DNA from: Sabethes cyaneus
Taxonomy: Eukaryota; Arthropoda; Insecta; Diptera; Culicidae
Assembly: GCF_943734655.1 (NCBI RefSeq)
Contig: NC_071354.1
Span: forward strand, 160,539,142-160,603,141
DNA: 64,000 nucleotides
Reading direction: 5' to 3'
The position numbers and the translations under genes were made by a program. Below the pieces are notes generated by a model. The model did no database searches, was not told the DNA's origin, and was given only the letters and a program-made list of their open reading frames with translations. Position 1 is the first letter of the stretch. Every line of letters starts with the position of its first letter. Below, piece by piece: positions 36,694 to 48,078 of the stretch.

Positions 36694-37555
36694 TTGTATA
36701 GTACAGTTTTTAGTATCGCATAACTTAATATTACCGACAAACGAACTTAACTCTTTGAAAAAAGTGGAAGGTTGCATCAGAGACCCTACCTAAGACAAGA
36801 TGACGTAAGACCACGTAAAACTATTATTAATATTTATAATAAAGCTGTGGAATTGAGAACTAAAATATCCAATATTCAATAAAATGACAATAATTAGACT
36901 TAAAGGTTATACAAACGATGGATTTTACTTCCATATCTACCTAAAAATTACAATAGAAGTAGGAAGTTCAAACCCGAAAATGCTCAAACGTGACTGGCTG
37001 GAAGCTTATGTAAATTCACTAAAATTGTTCGACTTCATGTAAAAATTCCAGTAGTTTGCCGTAAAGACGCATCTTTTTAGTGAAACCACAGAAAAGGCAC
37101 ACGTTTTGCGAGTCGATTAGTATGTAATCCAGCAAAATCCGTTCAGAATTGACTGAGCTATCAGTTTTTCGTGTCACGATTATTTTTGTTTTCGTAGCAT
37201 GCCACCCTATTAAAGTAAGACGTAGTCCCACGTCAAAAATCTCACAAAATATCGTCTGCATAGTCCCTAGCACCATCTATGATTAACGTTCCCAAATACT
37301 AACTTACATTGGAAGTATCCCCAAAACAAGAAAAAATATTGTGAAAACGCCTTTTAAAAAATCGTTATCACGGCAAATAGAGGTACCTGGCGTAATAAGC
37401 ACCGTCGAAGCAAAATGTACCCCCTTCATTTCTAAGCTAAAACACATTTTAAAAACAAAAAAGTAATTTTGCCAGTTAAATCGATGTTTGTTTTGGCTAT
37501 TGTGTCAATTTGGCCTTTCTATCTAAAAAAGAGCAAAGCCTTGGGTTTATACCGT
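36694..37555. other. Spacer
   Basis: No gene supported. The piece near 37266-37297 (CACCATCTATGATTAACGTT) reappears inverted near 54028-54050, so part of this may be an undefined repeat. Confidence 0.4.
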
Positions 37556-37735
37556 CTTTAGACATTACCCTTCTTTATCGACAGACTTCGCAGCCGGCTG
37601 TTAGAGTACAGGAAAATTACGAGGCCAGTGCAACGATCCTACTGACTCTATCTAGCAAGCACCGCCTAGCCGAGAGTTGAACATACGACGACTGGCTTGT
37701 TAGACCAGCATCGTACCTCAAAGCTAACTGGGCGG
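37556..37735 (-). repeat. tRNA-derived SINE, family 1
   Basis: Minus strand: CCCAGTTAGCTTTGAGGTA head, ATGTTCAACTCTCGGCTAGG B-box-like segment, GAGTCAGTAGGATCGTTG and GCCGGCTGCGAAGTCTGTCG. Same order as the copy at 33062. Confidence 0.72.
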
Positions 37736-38249
37736 GTTTTCTATCTAATAAGGAAACGTAAATAATAACAAAAATATGTTTTCTTTAAATAACCTATAGC
37801 TTTTTGTTTCGTTTCGCTAACACTTTTTAACTGCACTGACAATATTAATCGCCAGTAAATGTTATAATACGATTAATTATGGTTCGAGCTACACAATTTT
37901 GTTTGTTTTTAAAAATGATACGCAATTACTTCCGAATATCCAATATGTTGTCAGGTACTGTTAAACAACTGCAGTCAGCATTGGAGGGTGTTAAATATTG
38001 TGTGCTACTTGGGTACACGGAATTCCAAAGGAAACGTAACACCAATATTTCATCTTCCCTCCCTCGCTTAAGAAGTGTAATCACAGCATTTGCTAAAAAC
38101 CTAAAACGACATTGTCAATAGCAAGTAGGAATTGTATTACAGTTAATGAAATTATTGAATAAATTCCCATTATTTGATACATGGGTGCATTTCGCCCCGA
38201 CTAGTTGCATTTTTAGACTTTTGCCTCAATATCAAAAATCACTTTGCAC

Positions 38250-38494
38250 CAAGGGGTAGGTCACTCGGCACAGCCGTTTCTATGTTAGGCGACTTGAAAC
38301 GAGCCGATGCTGTACCGGAAGTGCCTAACCGCAAGATTTGTTAAACTTGTTGTAATCTGATAGATCTGGCAACCGTGCGAGATGATTTTGACAACTGGCA
38401 GTGCTCCCATTTCATATGTAAAATTGAACCGAAGGTGTGTCGCTTGGTATCTCTGGAGTGCCGCGGCACAATGTGCTGAGTGTCCGACCCCTTG
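38250..38494. mobile_element. hAT-type MITE, 245 bp
   Basis: Exact 8 bp target duplication CTTTGCAC at 38242-38249 and 38495-38502. Terminal inverted repeats start CAAGGGGT and run for about 23 bp (GGTCACTCGGCACA against GGACACTCAGCACA). The 8 bp duplication and CA end fit the hAT group. No coding capacity. Confidence 0.82.
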
Positions 38495-38674
38495 CTTTGC
38501 ACGCCTTTTTTACAAAAGTTTTTTGCATCATAACTCTAGGAACTTTTACCTAATATTCATGAGATTATACTCAGTATATAAGATTGGTATTGGCTTTAAC
38601 ATTTATCAAGGAAAACCCAAGATTTCCTTAAATGGTGCATATTACCCCCGGCTGCCCTACATAAAATGACATTG

Positions 38675-39790
38675 CAAACCGAAACCAAATTTCAAATGAC
38701 AGTTACAGTATGCTCAGAATGAAACTATGTGTGGTGTGTCTGTTAGTTACTCCCGTTAGTCTGCTAGTTTAATTAAACTAACATATAATCGTGCATTGTA
38801 TGATGTACATAGAACAAATATGTGGTATTTTCTAAATTAAGATATGTAATCGAGAGCAAAAATATAAGATGATTTTCGAACAGTCGATTGCAAGTTTTAG
38901 GTGACATCAAATAACGAAAAAAATTGTTTCAGGAGACATTCGGTTACACATTTAAATGAACAAATTCAATAATATGATATTAATTTCTGTTAAGCAGAAG
39001 AGTTACATGTAACCATAAGAATATATTTATCTTCACATAATATAACTCGTACTAAACCATGAATTGCAATTACCCAAGCGAAACATTCTGCGCTTTAAAA
39101 ACAGATTTCACTCAATTGCTACCTTTACTAACAATACATTCCTATTGGAAAAGAGTAGCTCCACAGTGGTACATTTGCGTCTAATCACACTACAGTTGAT
39201 AGTAGATAATCTCTGTGTGTGAGTAATAACCGAAAAGATAACCGAAATTAGGTCAAACAAATTTAGCTCGTCAGTAGTGATTGTCGCGGTTGTCGCCTTA
39301 GTCGATGAGAAGGAAAACTTATGAATTTACGTTTATACAAAGTAAAGACATGGAAGGTGGATGCGACAACATGTGCGCGATGGTAGTTTCAAGTTATAAT
39401 ATCATTCTATTGATGATACTAATACTATTGTTTGTTTGATAAACAAACAATTGTTTTGATTGTTTATAAATGAATGCGAGACATATTAGATGGCAATAAA
39501 AAAGAAAATCGGTTTTGCAGGGCATGAAAAATTAATTTAAAAGCTCTTAATACAAAATTACATGCATTTTTCAGCAGAATATCCTTGTTTCATAGCGGTA
39601 TTCTTCTATATACAATCTAAACAAGTTTAGCCTAATTTTTGAATAAGTCCTTTCCGCCAAGTGACAATAATTCACGACAGATCTTGCATAGGAAAATAAA
39701 CTCTCAATTGGTTTGATATAAATACCCAATAGATATAAAGGATAGAATAAAACCAATTCTAGTACAACACTGGTCGCCTTCAGAGGTGTG
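38675..39790. other. Spacer, nothing identified
   Basis: AT-rich. No supported gene or repeat end. Confidence 0.4.
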
Positions 39791-40069
39791 CTATTGGAGT
39801 GTGATACAAGCAATCAATTTATGTAAATCAAAAACTATGGTACGTTCTCCACCACGGTCTCTTCCATCAACGTAACGATTTCGTAAATTAACCTGGCTCA
39901 AGTCGATTGGCATGTGTTGTAATCGAACTTCTGTCAAATCTGTTCTGTGTTTATGAACTAAACGATAATTCATCACGGTTAAAAAAAAATGTTCACTTTG
40001 AAACGCAGTTTCAAGCCATTTCTGCATTACTTCGGATATTGTTCCGTGCTTTCGGATTAAAGTTAGCAT
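39791..40069 (-). CDS. Unidentified ORF of 92 codons
   Basis: Starts at a true ATG (40069) and reads MLTLIRKHGTISEVMQKWL, then VMNYRLVHKHRTDLTEVRLQ and RNRYVDGRDRGGERTIVF before a stop. Composition is protein-like: balanced charge, few low-complexity runs, and GC higher than its surroundings. I do not recognise the family. The last 15 codons look less protein-like, and a GT at the GGAGAAC|GTACC position might be a splice donor. It could be an exon of an undetected gene, a fragment of a processed pseudogene or integrated foreign sequence, or chance. Confidence 0.28.
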   Translation of the reverse strand: MLTLIRKHGTISEVMQKWLETAFQSEHFFLTVMNYRLVHKHRTDLTEVRLQHMPIDLSQVNLRNRYVDGRDRGGERTIVFDLHKLIACITLQ

Positions 40070-40985
40070 GAGCTCAAGTTAATTTACAAATTAACCGTTA
40101 ATAATCTCTGGGTAAGTTATGTTTGCTAACTAAATAGCGTCAAACTCATTTGCATGTATTTTCGAACCACCAGATCAGCACGGAGCCGCATTAGTATTCA
40201 AATAAAATTGTCGACAATTCGCACCTAGTTGCTTAGTAAATATAACAGAGTTATTTTTGATCGTCTTGATTGAATCTCAAATGTAAAAAAGAGATTTTTG
40301 AACATGAAAAATTCGGACACTCAAGGCACCATGCCATTTATTTGTTTTATGAGTGAAAACTGTCACGATTTTTACTGGATTACGTTAAATGCCTAGAATC
40401 ACTGCTGGCATGGCATCTCTTGTAATGATAGGTTCATTTGTTTACATATGGAGTCACTGGCACAAGCACGTCGCGAAACGATCCTACACACTCGCAACGA
40501 AAATTTTGGGCTATCCGCTCATGAGCTAGTTGACCCGTTCGACTCCAAAGACTCCAAATCGATGGTGGGTGATGATTTGGACAACATTAAATAGTCGCAA
40601 AATTTAAAAAAATGAGTTAATAACAGCAAACGATCAAGAACTTTCTAGGGTACATTTTACTCAAATCAGACCGCATAAATGTTGCAGTCAGCCAGGGTTA
40701 TGAGATGATTTCGAACGGTTGATACGTATAAACCATACAGAACAGCCAACTTTGAACGCGTTTTTCTCGAAATAAGAGTTTTTTCACTTGGTTCGGTCTG
40801 ACTTAACACCGATCAAATTATCGCAAGGAAATCCGAAAGTGGGAGGCTCAGCTGATCCAAAACCCAATTCGAAAGTGAACACTCTTTTCAAACGAAATTC
40901 GAAGTTGTCATTTAAATCATTAGGTCGTAGACCAAAATCGAAATTGGTAGAGCGTTTAAAAATCTCTAAATTTTGCAAACCCAGT

Positions 40986-41098
40986 TAGCTTTAAGGTAAA
41001 ATGCTGGCCTAACAAGCCAGTCATCGTATGTTTGAATTTCGACTGGGCGGTGCTGCTAAGAGTCAGTAAGATCGTTACAACAGTCCCATAACACAGGT
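40986..41098 (+). repeat. tRNA-derived SINE head, family 1
   Basis: Plus strand: TTAGCTTTAAGGTAAAATGC head, a palindromic TGGCCTAACAAGCCA, a B-box-like GTATGTTTGAATTTCGACTG and GAGTCAGTAAGATCGTT. This is the only family 1 copy in the window in plus orientation, and it is shorter than the others. Confidence 0.62.
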
Positions 41099-41149
41099 AT
41101 GTATCAAAAAAGCTGCATAAGATTTGAAGTTGTGACGCTACTCACAGAG

Positions 41150-44100
41150 TACTCTCGCTACTTACACACATTGCTGCTCAAAAAGTTTAGAGACTATTGT
41201 CTACGATCAGCTGTTGTTTTATGCAGAAACTATATTTCTAAGTCGCAACATGGTTTTTATGCTGACCGTTCTGTTTAAACCAAGTCATTGGAATTTACCT
41301 CGCTGTGTCTGTGCACCACTGAACAGGAAAACCTAATCGATGCTATTCATACTGATTTGAAAGCAGCGTTTGATCCAGTTGACCATCAAGTTCTTTTAGC
41401 CAAACTTGACAAATTGGGACTTCAATCCAGCATGCTTCCCTGGCTAAGTTCATCGTAAACACAAATTTGCTGTTAAACTCGGCTCAAGGTTGTTTCAGAA
41501 CGATTCCGAAGTACCTTAAGGAAACATTTTGGGACCACTGGTGTTTTCGCTGTTTGTCAAAGATGTCACTAAGCTACTGTCTCCTGGAAGAAGATTGAGC
41601 TATTTGGACGATGTGAAAATGTCGATTAATTCTGCCAATGATTGATCAACACTTCAAAAACTGATTGATTTGTTTGCGATACGGTGCACCTCTAACAGAA
41701 TGTCAATCAGCATTTATAAATGCACTGTTAATAACTTTTGACGTAAAAAACAGCCACTGGTTTTTAACTATCGCATCAACGGTACACGCTATGTCTGAAG
41801 GGTGCGATTATGCAACTTTGATGTACATAAAATTTTCTTTCACAACGTGTTAGTATAGGTCTTCACGATTCAGAATATGCTAATTTTAAAAAAATCCATC
41901 GGGAAAAAATTGAAAAAAGTCAATTTGAATATTTTAGCTATAATCTAGCGGGTACAGATGTACGCACTTAGTAATTCCATGATCAAAAGTGCCTCCGATT
42001 TTGTTAAAACTTTGTGGATTTGTTCTTTCTATGAAAAGTTTAGAACTGTAGTTTATATTTGATGCTTAGGGTACACGCTCTTTGGATAGGGTGTGTGGAC
42101 CACTTATGGTGGTGCTATAAATCATCATCTGTTTCATGACACCTTCTCTTAAATACTTAACTGTTGAATCGCTCAAACGGAAAACAACAATTTTGATAGC
42201 AATCGAAAGGTACATTAATGAGTATCTAATAAAAACGTTGCATTGTATCAACTTTTACAAATAATATTGGTTTGAAACCCAAACCATCCAAACCATGGCA
42301 TAATTACAAAAACCTTGAACATGTTTCCATGCAATGACAACAATAAGATCCCAACTTTGAAAGCTTAAAATTTTGTACAAAACTTATCGTGTCTAGATTG
42401 AACGTTTATTTTTTGGTTTGTTTTGGAGATATAGTTTGGTAAGTGGGTACGCCTCTACCCGATTGATCGAAATCGGGGTATTAGACTTTGACTGTCCAAA
42501 ACTCGAATTTCTACTGCAATGTTTCTATTCAAACGATTAGCATAAGCATAAGCATAGGATACCACCCGTGTGCTGCTACTCCGTTATTGACCAGGACCGA
42601 TGAAAATTGCAAAATGATGGCTGGAAAAAGCATACTTGGGACAGCATGGTATTCCTCATTGTGCAACCTTATCAGGTCCCTAATGTTTCTATTCAAACGA
42701 TTGAATAGAAACATACTGAAATCAGTCAATAAAAAATAGAATGAGTATCAATTGGAGGTTAAAACGAGACCACTACGGATAAGGGGTCTTTAAATATTGA
42801 AGTTTTTATGCTTGGGTCACTGAAAATGACTAAAAGCTTAGAATTACACTTTCAACAACTTGAAACAGTGGATACCTCGCTCACCAGTGTTCAAAAAAGT
42901 TGATTTTTACCAAATCCTGACAACTTCGTAATGTAATATATCCTAAATTTACTATGAAATAAATTACAAAAAGCATAGTTTTGTAAAGGAAGCTTTCAAA
43001 TTAAGCGGAAATAATGTTAGCGGTCATCTTAGATCTTAGATAAAACCGATTGATGTGACAAAAAGTCGATTTCTTGGCATAACCTAATATTGCGGCGGTT
43101 ATGAAAAATCCGCCTGCAGCGGCGGTGATAACACGCTTAGGAGATAACCGCAAGATAAACGCAATATTAAGTTAGGTTTTATGGTTTGCAATTCTACAAA
43201 ATAACAATCTTGTAGCATGGTTTTGATGAAAAACAATTGATTTAGTAAATTTTCATGTATTAAATTGCAGAAATCTGCTCTGCGGTGACCTTTTGATGGT
43301 TTGGTTCAACAGTCAAGATAACCGCGATGTGAGGGTTTTCTTGCAATCTGCAATATGGCGACATTTGGATTTGGACGCTCCAAAAATGTTTTACTTAATT
43401 TGAAAGCCTCATCCTTTCTTTTTACAAAACCGTGTCATTTGTTATTTGTTTATATAGCAAATTTAGGGAATATCACATGATAAAAATGTTGAAGTTAGCC
43501 AAAAATCAACTCTTTTTAATACTGTCTGGCCACTTGGCGAACGAGGGGTCCACTGTTTCGAGTTATTTCAAGTGAAATTCTTCATATTTAACAATTTTCA
43601 TTCAATCAAGCATAAAAATTTAAATATTTAATGATTTCGTGGCAGTATTCAAAATTGGCATGGAAAAGTTAAGTATTCAAAAGAAGGTGTCATGATTTTT
43701 GGGACCACCTCAAATCAAGAGACGCACCCTAAGCGCCAAATTGAAAGTACGGGTCTAAAATTTTCAAATCCACAAAGTTTTAACAAAATCGGAGCCCTTT
43801 TTATCATGAAATAAAAGTGCGTACACCTGTACCCGGTTGATTATAGCTAAAATATTCAAATTGACTTTTTTCAATTTTTTCCCGATGGATTTTTTTAAAA
43901 TTAGCATATTCTGAATCGTGAAGACCTATACTAACACGTTGTGAAAGAAAATTTTATGTACATCAAAGTTGCATAATCGCACCCTCCAGACATAGCGTGC
44001 GGTACATTACTTCAGCGCAGTGATACATAGAATTGGACAGCCAACTGTCGTTTAGACAGCACTATAACTACATTGTTAATAAAGCTTATCGTCAGCTGGG

Positions 44101-44360
44101 AACAATCTTAAGAATCGGAAAAGAATTCTGTGATCCATGTACATTACGCATGCTTTACTGTTCCATAGTTTGCTTCATTCTCATGACAAGCTGTGTTGTT
44201 TGGAATTCGCACTATATGACTTTTGGATTCGTATCCAAAAGCGGATTTAAACGTTAAAGTATAAAAATTCGTATAAAGCGGATTTAAACAAAATTTATTC
44301 TTAGGATCTACCGAATGTTGCCTTGGAGAAACTCTCTTCAACTATTTGTAATGCTTCCAG
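41150..44360 (+). pseudogene. Jockey-like LINE reverse transcriptase relic, split by a transposon
   Basis: Two parts of one reverse transcriptase flank the element at 41785-43999. The first (41150-41784) holds DLKAAFDPVDHQVLLAKLD near 41355-41412, LGPLVFSLFVKDV near 41530-41570 and YLDDVKM near 41599-41620, where the Ala of YADD is lost. The second (44005-44360) resumes with the post-catalytic LSFRQHYNYIVNKAYRQLG, a LRMLYCSIV helix and a worn LPWRNSL. Stops and frameshifts occur throughout. Bridging the inserted element and one copy of its target duplication puts the two halves back in register. Confidence 0.8.
41785..43999. mobile_element. 2.2 kb DNA element with about 230 bp inverted repeats and 5 bp duplication
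   Basis: Ends are CACGCTATGTC...GACATAGCGTG, with target duplication CGGTA at 41780-41784 and 44000-44004. The left arm (to about 42018) and right arm (from about 43769) are almost identical for the first 170 bp. The interior has further nested inverted repeats (about 42760-43015 against 43395-43650) and a central palindrome around 43078-43190. I see no transposase, so it is non-autonomous. The 5 bp duplication and CAC terminus recall the Transib/RAG-like group, but that class is only a suggestion. A 277 bp relative lies at 52926-53202. Confidence 0.82.
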
Positions 44361-45084
44361 TCTATAAGAAAATTATATAACATTGGCATTTTTTTCGGAA
44401 AACCCGGAAATCACAATCAAATTACCTTTCCAGTTGAGTATTATAAGCTGAGTTTGATGTAGATCAAACGTTTTACAAAACCTGACCGGTTTCATCCCAA
44501 AAATAACTTCCGAAAATATGAGATCTTTCAGTATTTTTTTCCTCGTTAGTAAGAGCTTTGAAACGTGAATATTCACAGCATAATAGTGAATATAGAAATA
44601 TTCATAATTGATTGCTACAGTGATATTAGAGAAACATAAAACAAACCATCCGCAGAAGCACGATTTCAATGCCGGTAGCAATTCGCATCTAGCTACTAAA
44701 CGAATGTCTATTAACAGGTCCAGACAGAATGAACAGTTTATGCATGAAAAACGTCCACCAATTTGTACATTTCGAAGCAATTTTAATCGCGAACACAAAT
44801 ATTCACACCTTCAACACTCCGTCAGCACGTTTTAACTTTAGACAGATTCGACAGGAAAAAATATGTATATTAGAGAAAAATGATACCTATGTGTTATAAT
44901 TTGGTAATTATTTGAGTGGACATTTGGTGGAGTTTGCCTAATCAATTCATTCCTTTGGAACAACCCGAGGAGTATGTGTTAATAAAATGTATCCAAAGAA
45001 GTTTACTATTTATAGGACACAACTGAAGGTACGGTGTATATTTGATTATTTCTCTTATATATATCGCTTAGGAAATAATAAAAA
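44361..45084. other. Spacer
   Basis: AT-rich with antiparallel open frames at 44373-44835 that show no family motif. It lies between two Jockey-like pieces and may be worn retrotransposon or later insertion. Confidence 0.35.
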
Positions 45085-45530
45085 TTGTCAGGGTGGCTGA
45101 CAATTTTTGTCGTATTCGAAAACTTGTCGTTTCTACACACAAGTTTCGTGATGCAGAAATCCAACGTGTCGACCAGGTGAAGAATCTCAGCGTTATTTTG
45201 GACAGTTATAGCTATCGTTTAAACGGCATATTTCCTACATTGTAGACAAGGCATCCAGAACTTTCGGATTCGTCTTCCGCATCGCTACGGGCTTCACTGA
45301 CGTACATTGCCTCAAGACATTATATTGTACACTCATTCGTTCAACTCTCGAATACGGTTCCGTTGTCTAGCATTCATATTACCAAAACGGGATGGATTGA
45401 GTCGATTGAACGCCGCTTCTTACGCTTTTTTCTCCGTCGGCTACCATGGCGAAACCGGTTCCAATTACCGAGCTATAAAAGTCGATGCTCATTAATCCAC
45501 TTGGAGACACCGCAGATACAAATCAACATT
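45085..45530 (+). pseudogene. Jockey-like reverse transcriptase C-terminal relic
   Basis: Frames with frameshifts resemble the end of a Jockey-type ORF2: VDQVKNLSVILDS near 45168-45208, then ESIERRFLRFFLRRLPWRNR near 45400-45460, matching the RRF..LPWR motif, then SLIHLETPQ. It overlaps in content with the second half of the relic at 44005-44360, so it is a separate copy or a duplicated 3' end. Confidence 0.7.
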
Positions 45531-45535
45531 GCAGG

Positions 45536-46000
45536 GGGGCTCCGTAGCCGCAAGTCTGCTTTGACAAGCGAGTGGTCGTGGGTTCAAATCTTAGTAGAAT
45601 CAAGCCATTCGATGTCCAATGACTTTAGCATGGGTTTATTCTCAGGCCACCCCCACCTCATTTACTTTTCCTTCATGCTGAATTCTAAATTTATCCACTC
45701 TTGACAGTGCGAAAGTCCCTCCTATAGTTAAGTGTACTGGTCAGAGGAACGAATGAGTCCTCGAGCGGCTATAATATGGGATAGTACTGGCAGTGAGGAA
45801 TACGTGGGTAAAGTAGATCAAGCTTTGAAAGAAAAGTAAACCCCACAATACACACAAGCACGCATAAAATTTAATAAGCATATCGCTCATTCAATAGCGG
45901 TTATAGCAAAAAGAAATACAGTGCAGGCCATACAGCAAACGCCCTGGCGATATCACAATAGATCAACTTTACTGGTCGCAGTGATCCACACAGGAAAAAC
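45536..46000 (+). repeat. SINE-like composite, plus-strand copy
   Basis: tRNA-like head GGGCTCCGTAGCCGCAAGTC with B-box-like GGGTTCAAATCTTAG, then TTAGCATGGGTTTATTCTCA, then a body of about 340 bp matching the minus-strand copy at 30441-30895 up to CACACAGGAAAAA. No ORF. Confidence 0.68.
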
Positions 46001-46624
46001 AAACAACATTGCATGAGGTATGTTTGCTGTCGATACGATACAGGGAAAAATTAATTGTCCTGCTATTCTGAAGGTGATTCATCTAAACGTACGTCCCAAG
46101 GAACTGCAGAATAATTCGATGCTGAAAATACCTTTCAATGCACCAAATGCCAAACAGAACAGGGCAAGGCGTAAAGCGGAAATAGCGGAAAATTCGTTGG
46201 GCGATCGAAGAGTCGTTGAAGCAACGCTTAAGAAGTTGTGTGCCCAATTTAGGCCAATTATAACCGGATTCGAACTCATTTCTCCTCTCAGGCCCTGTGG
46301 ATCGTAAATATTGGTAAACCTTTGAACCACAGCGGACTGGATAAAAAGGAGACTCTCAGCCACAACCCAACCTACCTCACTTAACTTGTTCAACCATCAT
46401 TGGACTATAGTCTGTTGATGTCGACTTCATAAATAAATAAATAAAACATGAGTTTATTAAGCACGGACGTGAAACATGAACTGAGTTCGAAGAGAACCCG
46501 TGTGCGCTTGAAGGTTTCGGGCTACGAATGCTGAGAACCATCTTTGTTTGTATCTAGAAAGATGGCAAATGAAGGCGAAGAATAAACCATAAAATTGTGC
46601 AGATTTACAGCAAACACAGTAGAT

Positions 46625-46795
46625 ATATTCGACAGACTTCGCAGCCACATGTTAGAGTACAGTACAATTGCGGGGCTAGTGCTACGATTACGATCCTATC
46701 GATTCTAACAGTCTCTTTCAGCCAAGACTCGAAAGTACCATGATTGGTTTGTTAAACCATCTTCATCCGGCGAAGCCAACTGCGGAACAAACATA
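46625..46795 (-). repeat. tRNA-derived SINE, family 1
   Basis: Minus strand: CGCAGTTGGCTTCGCCGGA head, TACTTTCGAGTCTTGGCTG B-box-like segment, GACTGTTAGAATCGATAGGA and GTGGCTGCGAAGTCTGTCGA. The 3' side stops at the AATATATCTA flank. Confidence 0.68.
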
Positions 46796-48078
46796 ATATA
46801 AACAAAGAAAAAAAGGCTGGACGTGCTACAAGAATACCGAATAACTAGCCAGCAAAGGCAAATCGGTCAAGTGAAGCCAGATCTAGTAAACAAGATCGGC
46901 CCTTAGAGAATGAGTTGATATGCACTAAAAAGAAGGAAGTATCAAGTAGCTATACATAAACCACGTGGACAAACCAACATTCTTGTGTCCACCAGGTGTT
47001 AGGGAAACTCTTTACTTCGCTACGTTTGAACGAAAACAGAAGAGGCAAATCAACCGTAGGCTGAAAGCCTCTGAAATAAAGAATCAAACAAAAACATCTG
47101 TTACTACGATACGGCTGAATCGATCTGTGCCGAACCAATTTCAAACAGAAACCGCAAATAAAATTCTCTGACGCCTCGTTGTCTAAATTAAATTGTACAG
47201 TGACTATCAATCACAATAAGTGACTAGTTTCTTTTATCGGTTCTCCTATTCATTTTGTATATTTTGTACAGAAGACAAAACGAATACCTAACTCTAGTCT
47301 GTTGTGCTGAGACTGAGATCAAAAATTTTGAACAGAAAAATGCGCCCTTCACTAACATTTTATGTGGGCTGAATCTTTCTCGCTTCATCTCATAAAACAA
47401 GGCCTAACCAATCAAGAGTAATTACATGAATGTCATTCTGTGAGAAGAACGAAGCGGTAAAGAAATTAAATCGAACTGTATGTGGCACCGATAAAACAAC
47501 AAAATAGTGGTTATGTAACACACATCTGAAGTAAAATGAATGCAATATCTCTTTGCATTTAACTAATTTATTATTCAACGATATCACGAAGGTAAGCTGT
47601 TTCGTACTGCCAAGCGCACTAAAGCACGTTTTTTTAATTGTGTATAAAATTCTAATTCTCACACTAGTGACGAACGCATCAGAACTAAACAGTTTTAGAA
47701 TGAAAGCTATTAATTGAGACTACGTTGAAATAAATGGTGATGGACGAGTTGTTCAAATACGGATTGTACACTTCAATTAACCTCAATTGGTGATATCACA
47801 CTACGGTTGCTTGACTTTATAGTTGCTTCAGAACGAAGATGAAACAACTATTAATGGTTGCTACCTAGTATATGCCTGTACTTTGCCATTATTCTACTAG
47901 AGTAGTTCAAACTTTGAACCTATGTATGACGTGCAAATAAAAAATTGAAAAAAACAGAAAAATTATTAACTAGAAGATAATATTTAAAAGACTTATTGGG
48001 TGAAAACAAATGAAAAGATAGGTCTCTTCGGCAGTAAAAGCATGTATTGGTGATTACGTTACACGGTGATTCCACTAG
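46796..48078. other. Spacer downstream of ADAT3
   Basis: No supported gene. Short antiparallel frames at 46950-47210 show no family motif. The 3' untranslated region of the minus-strand ADAT3 gene should begin here; no canonical AATAAA was seen close to its stop. Confidence 0.4.

Noticed and set aside
40788..40988. 66-codon basic frame on the plus strand, with an antisense frame on the other
   Set aside because: Both strands are open over the same stretch, and neither has a motif; cannot be separated from chance.
41785..43999. LTR retrotransposon reading of the long arms
   Set aside because: The arms are inverted, not direct, and no gag/pol or primer-binding site is present.
46020..46307. 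95-codon plus-strand frame
   Set aside because: No motif and an overlapping antisense frame; flanked by repeat DNA and an (AAAT)n tail, so probably worn retroelement or chance.
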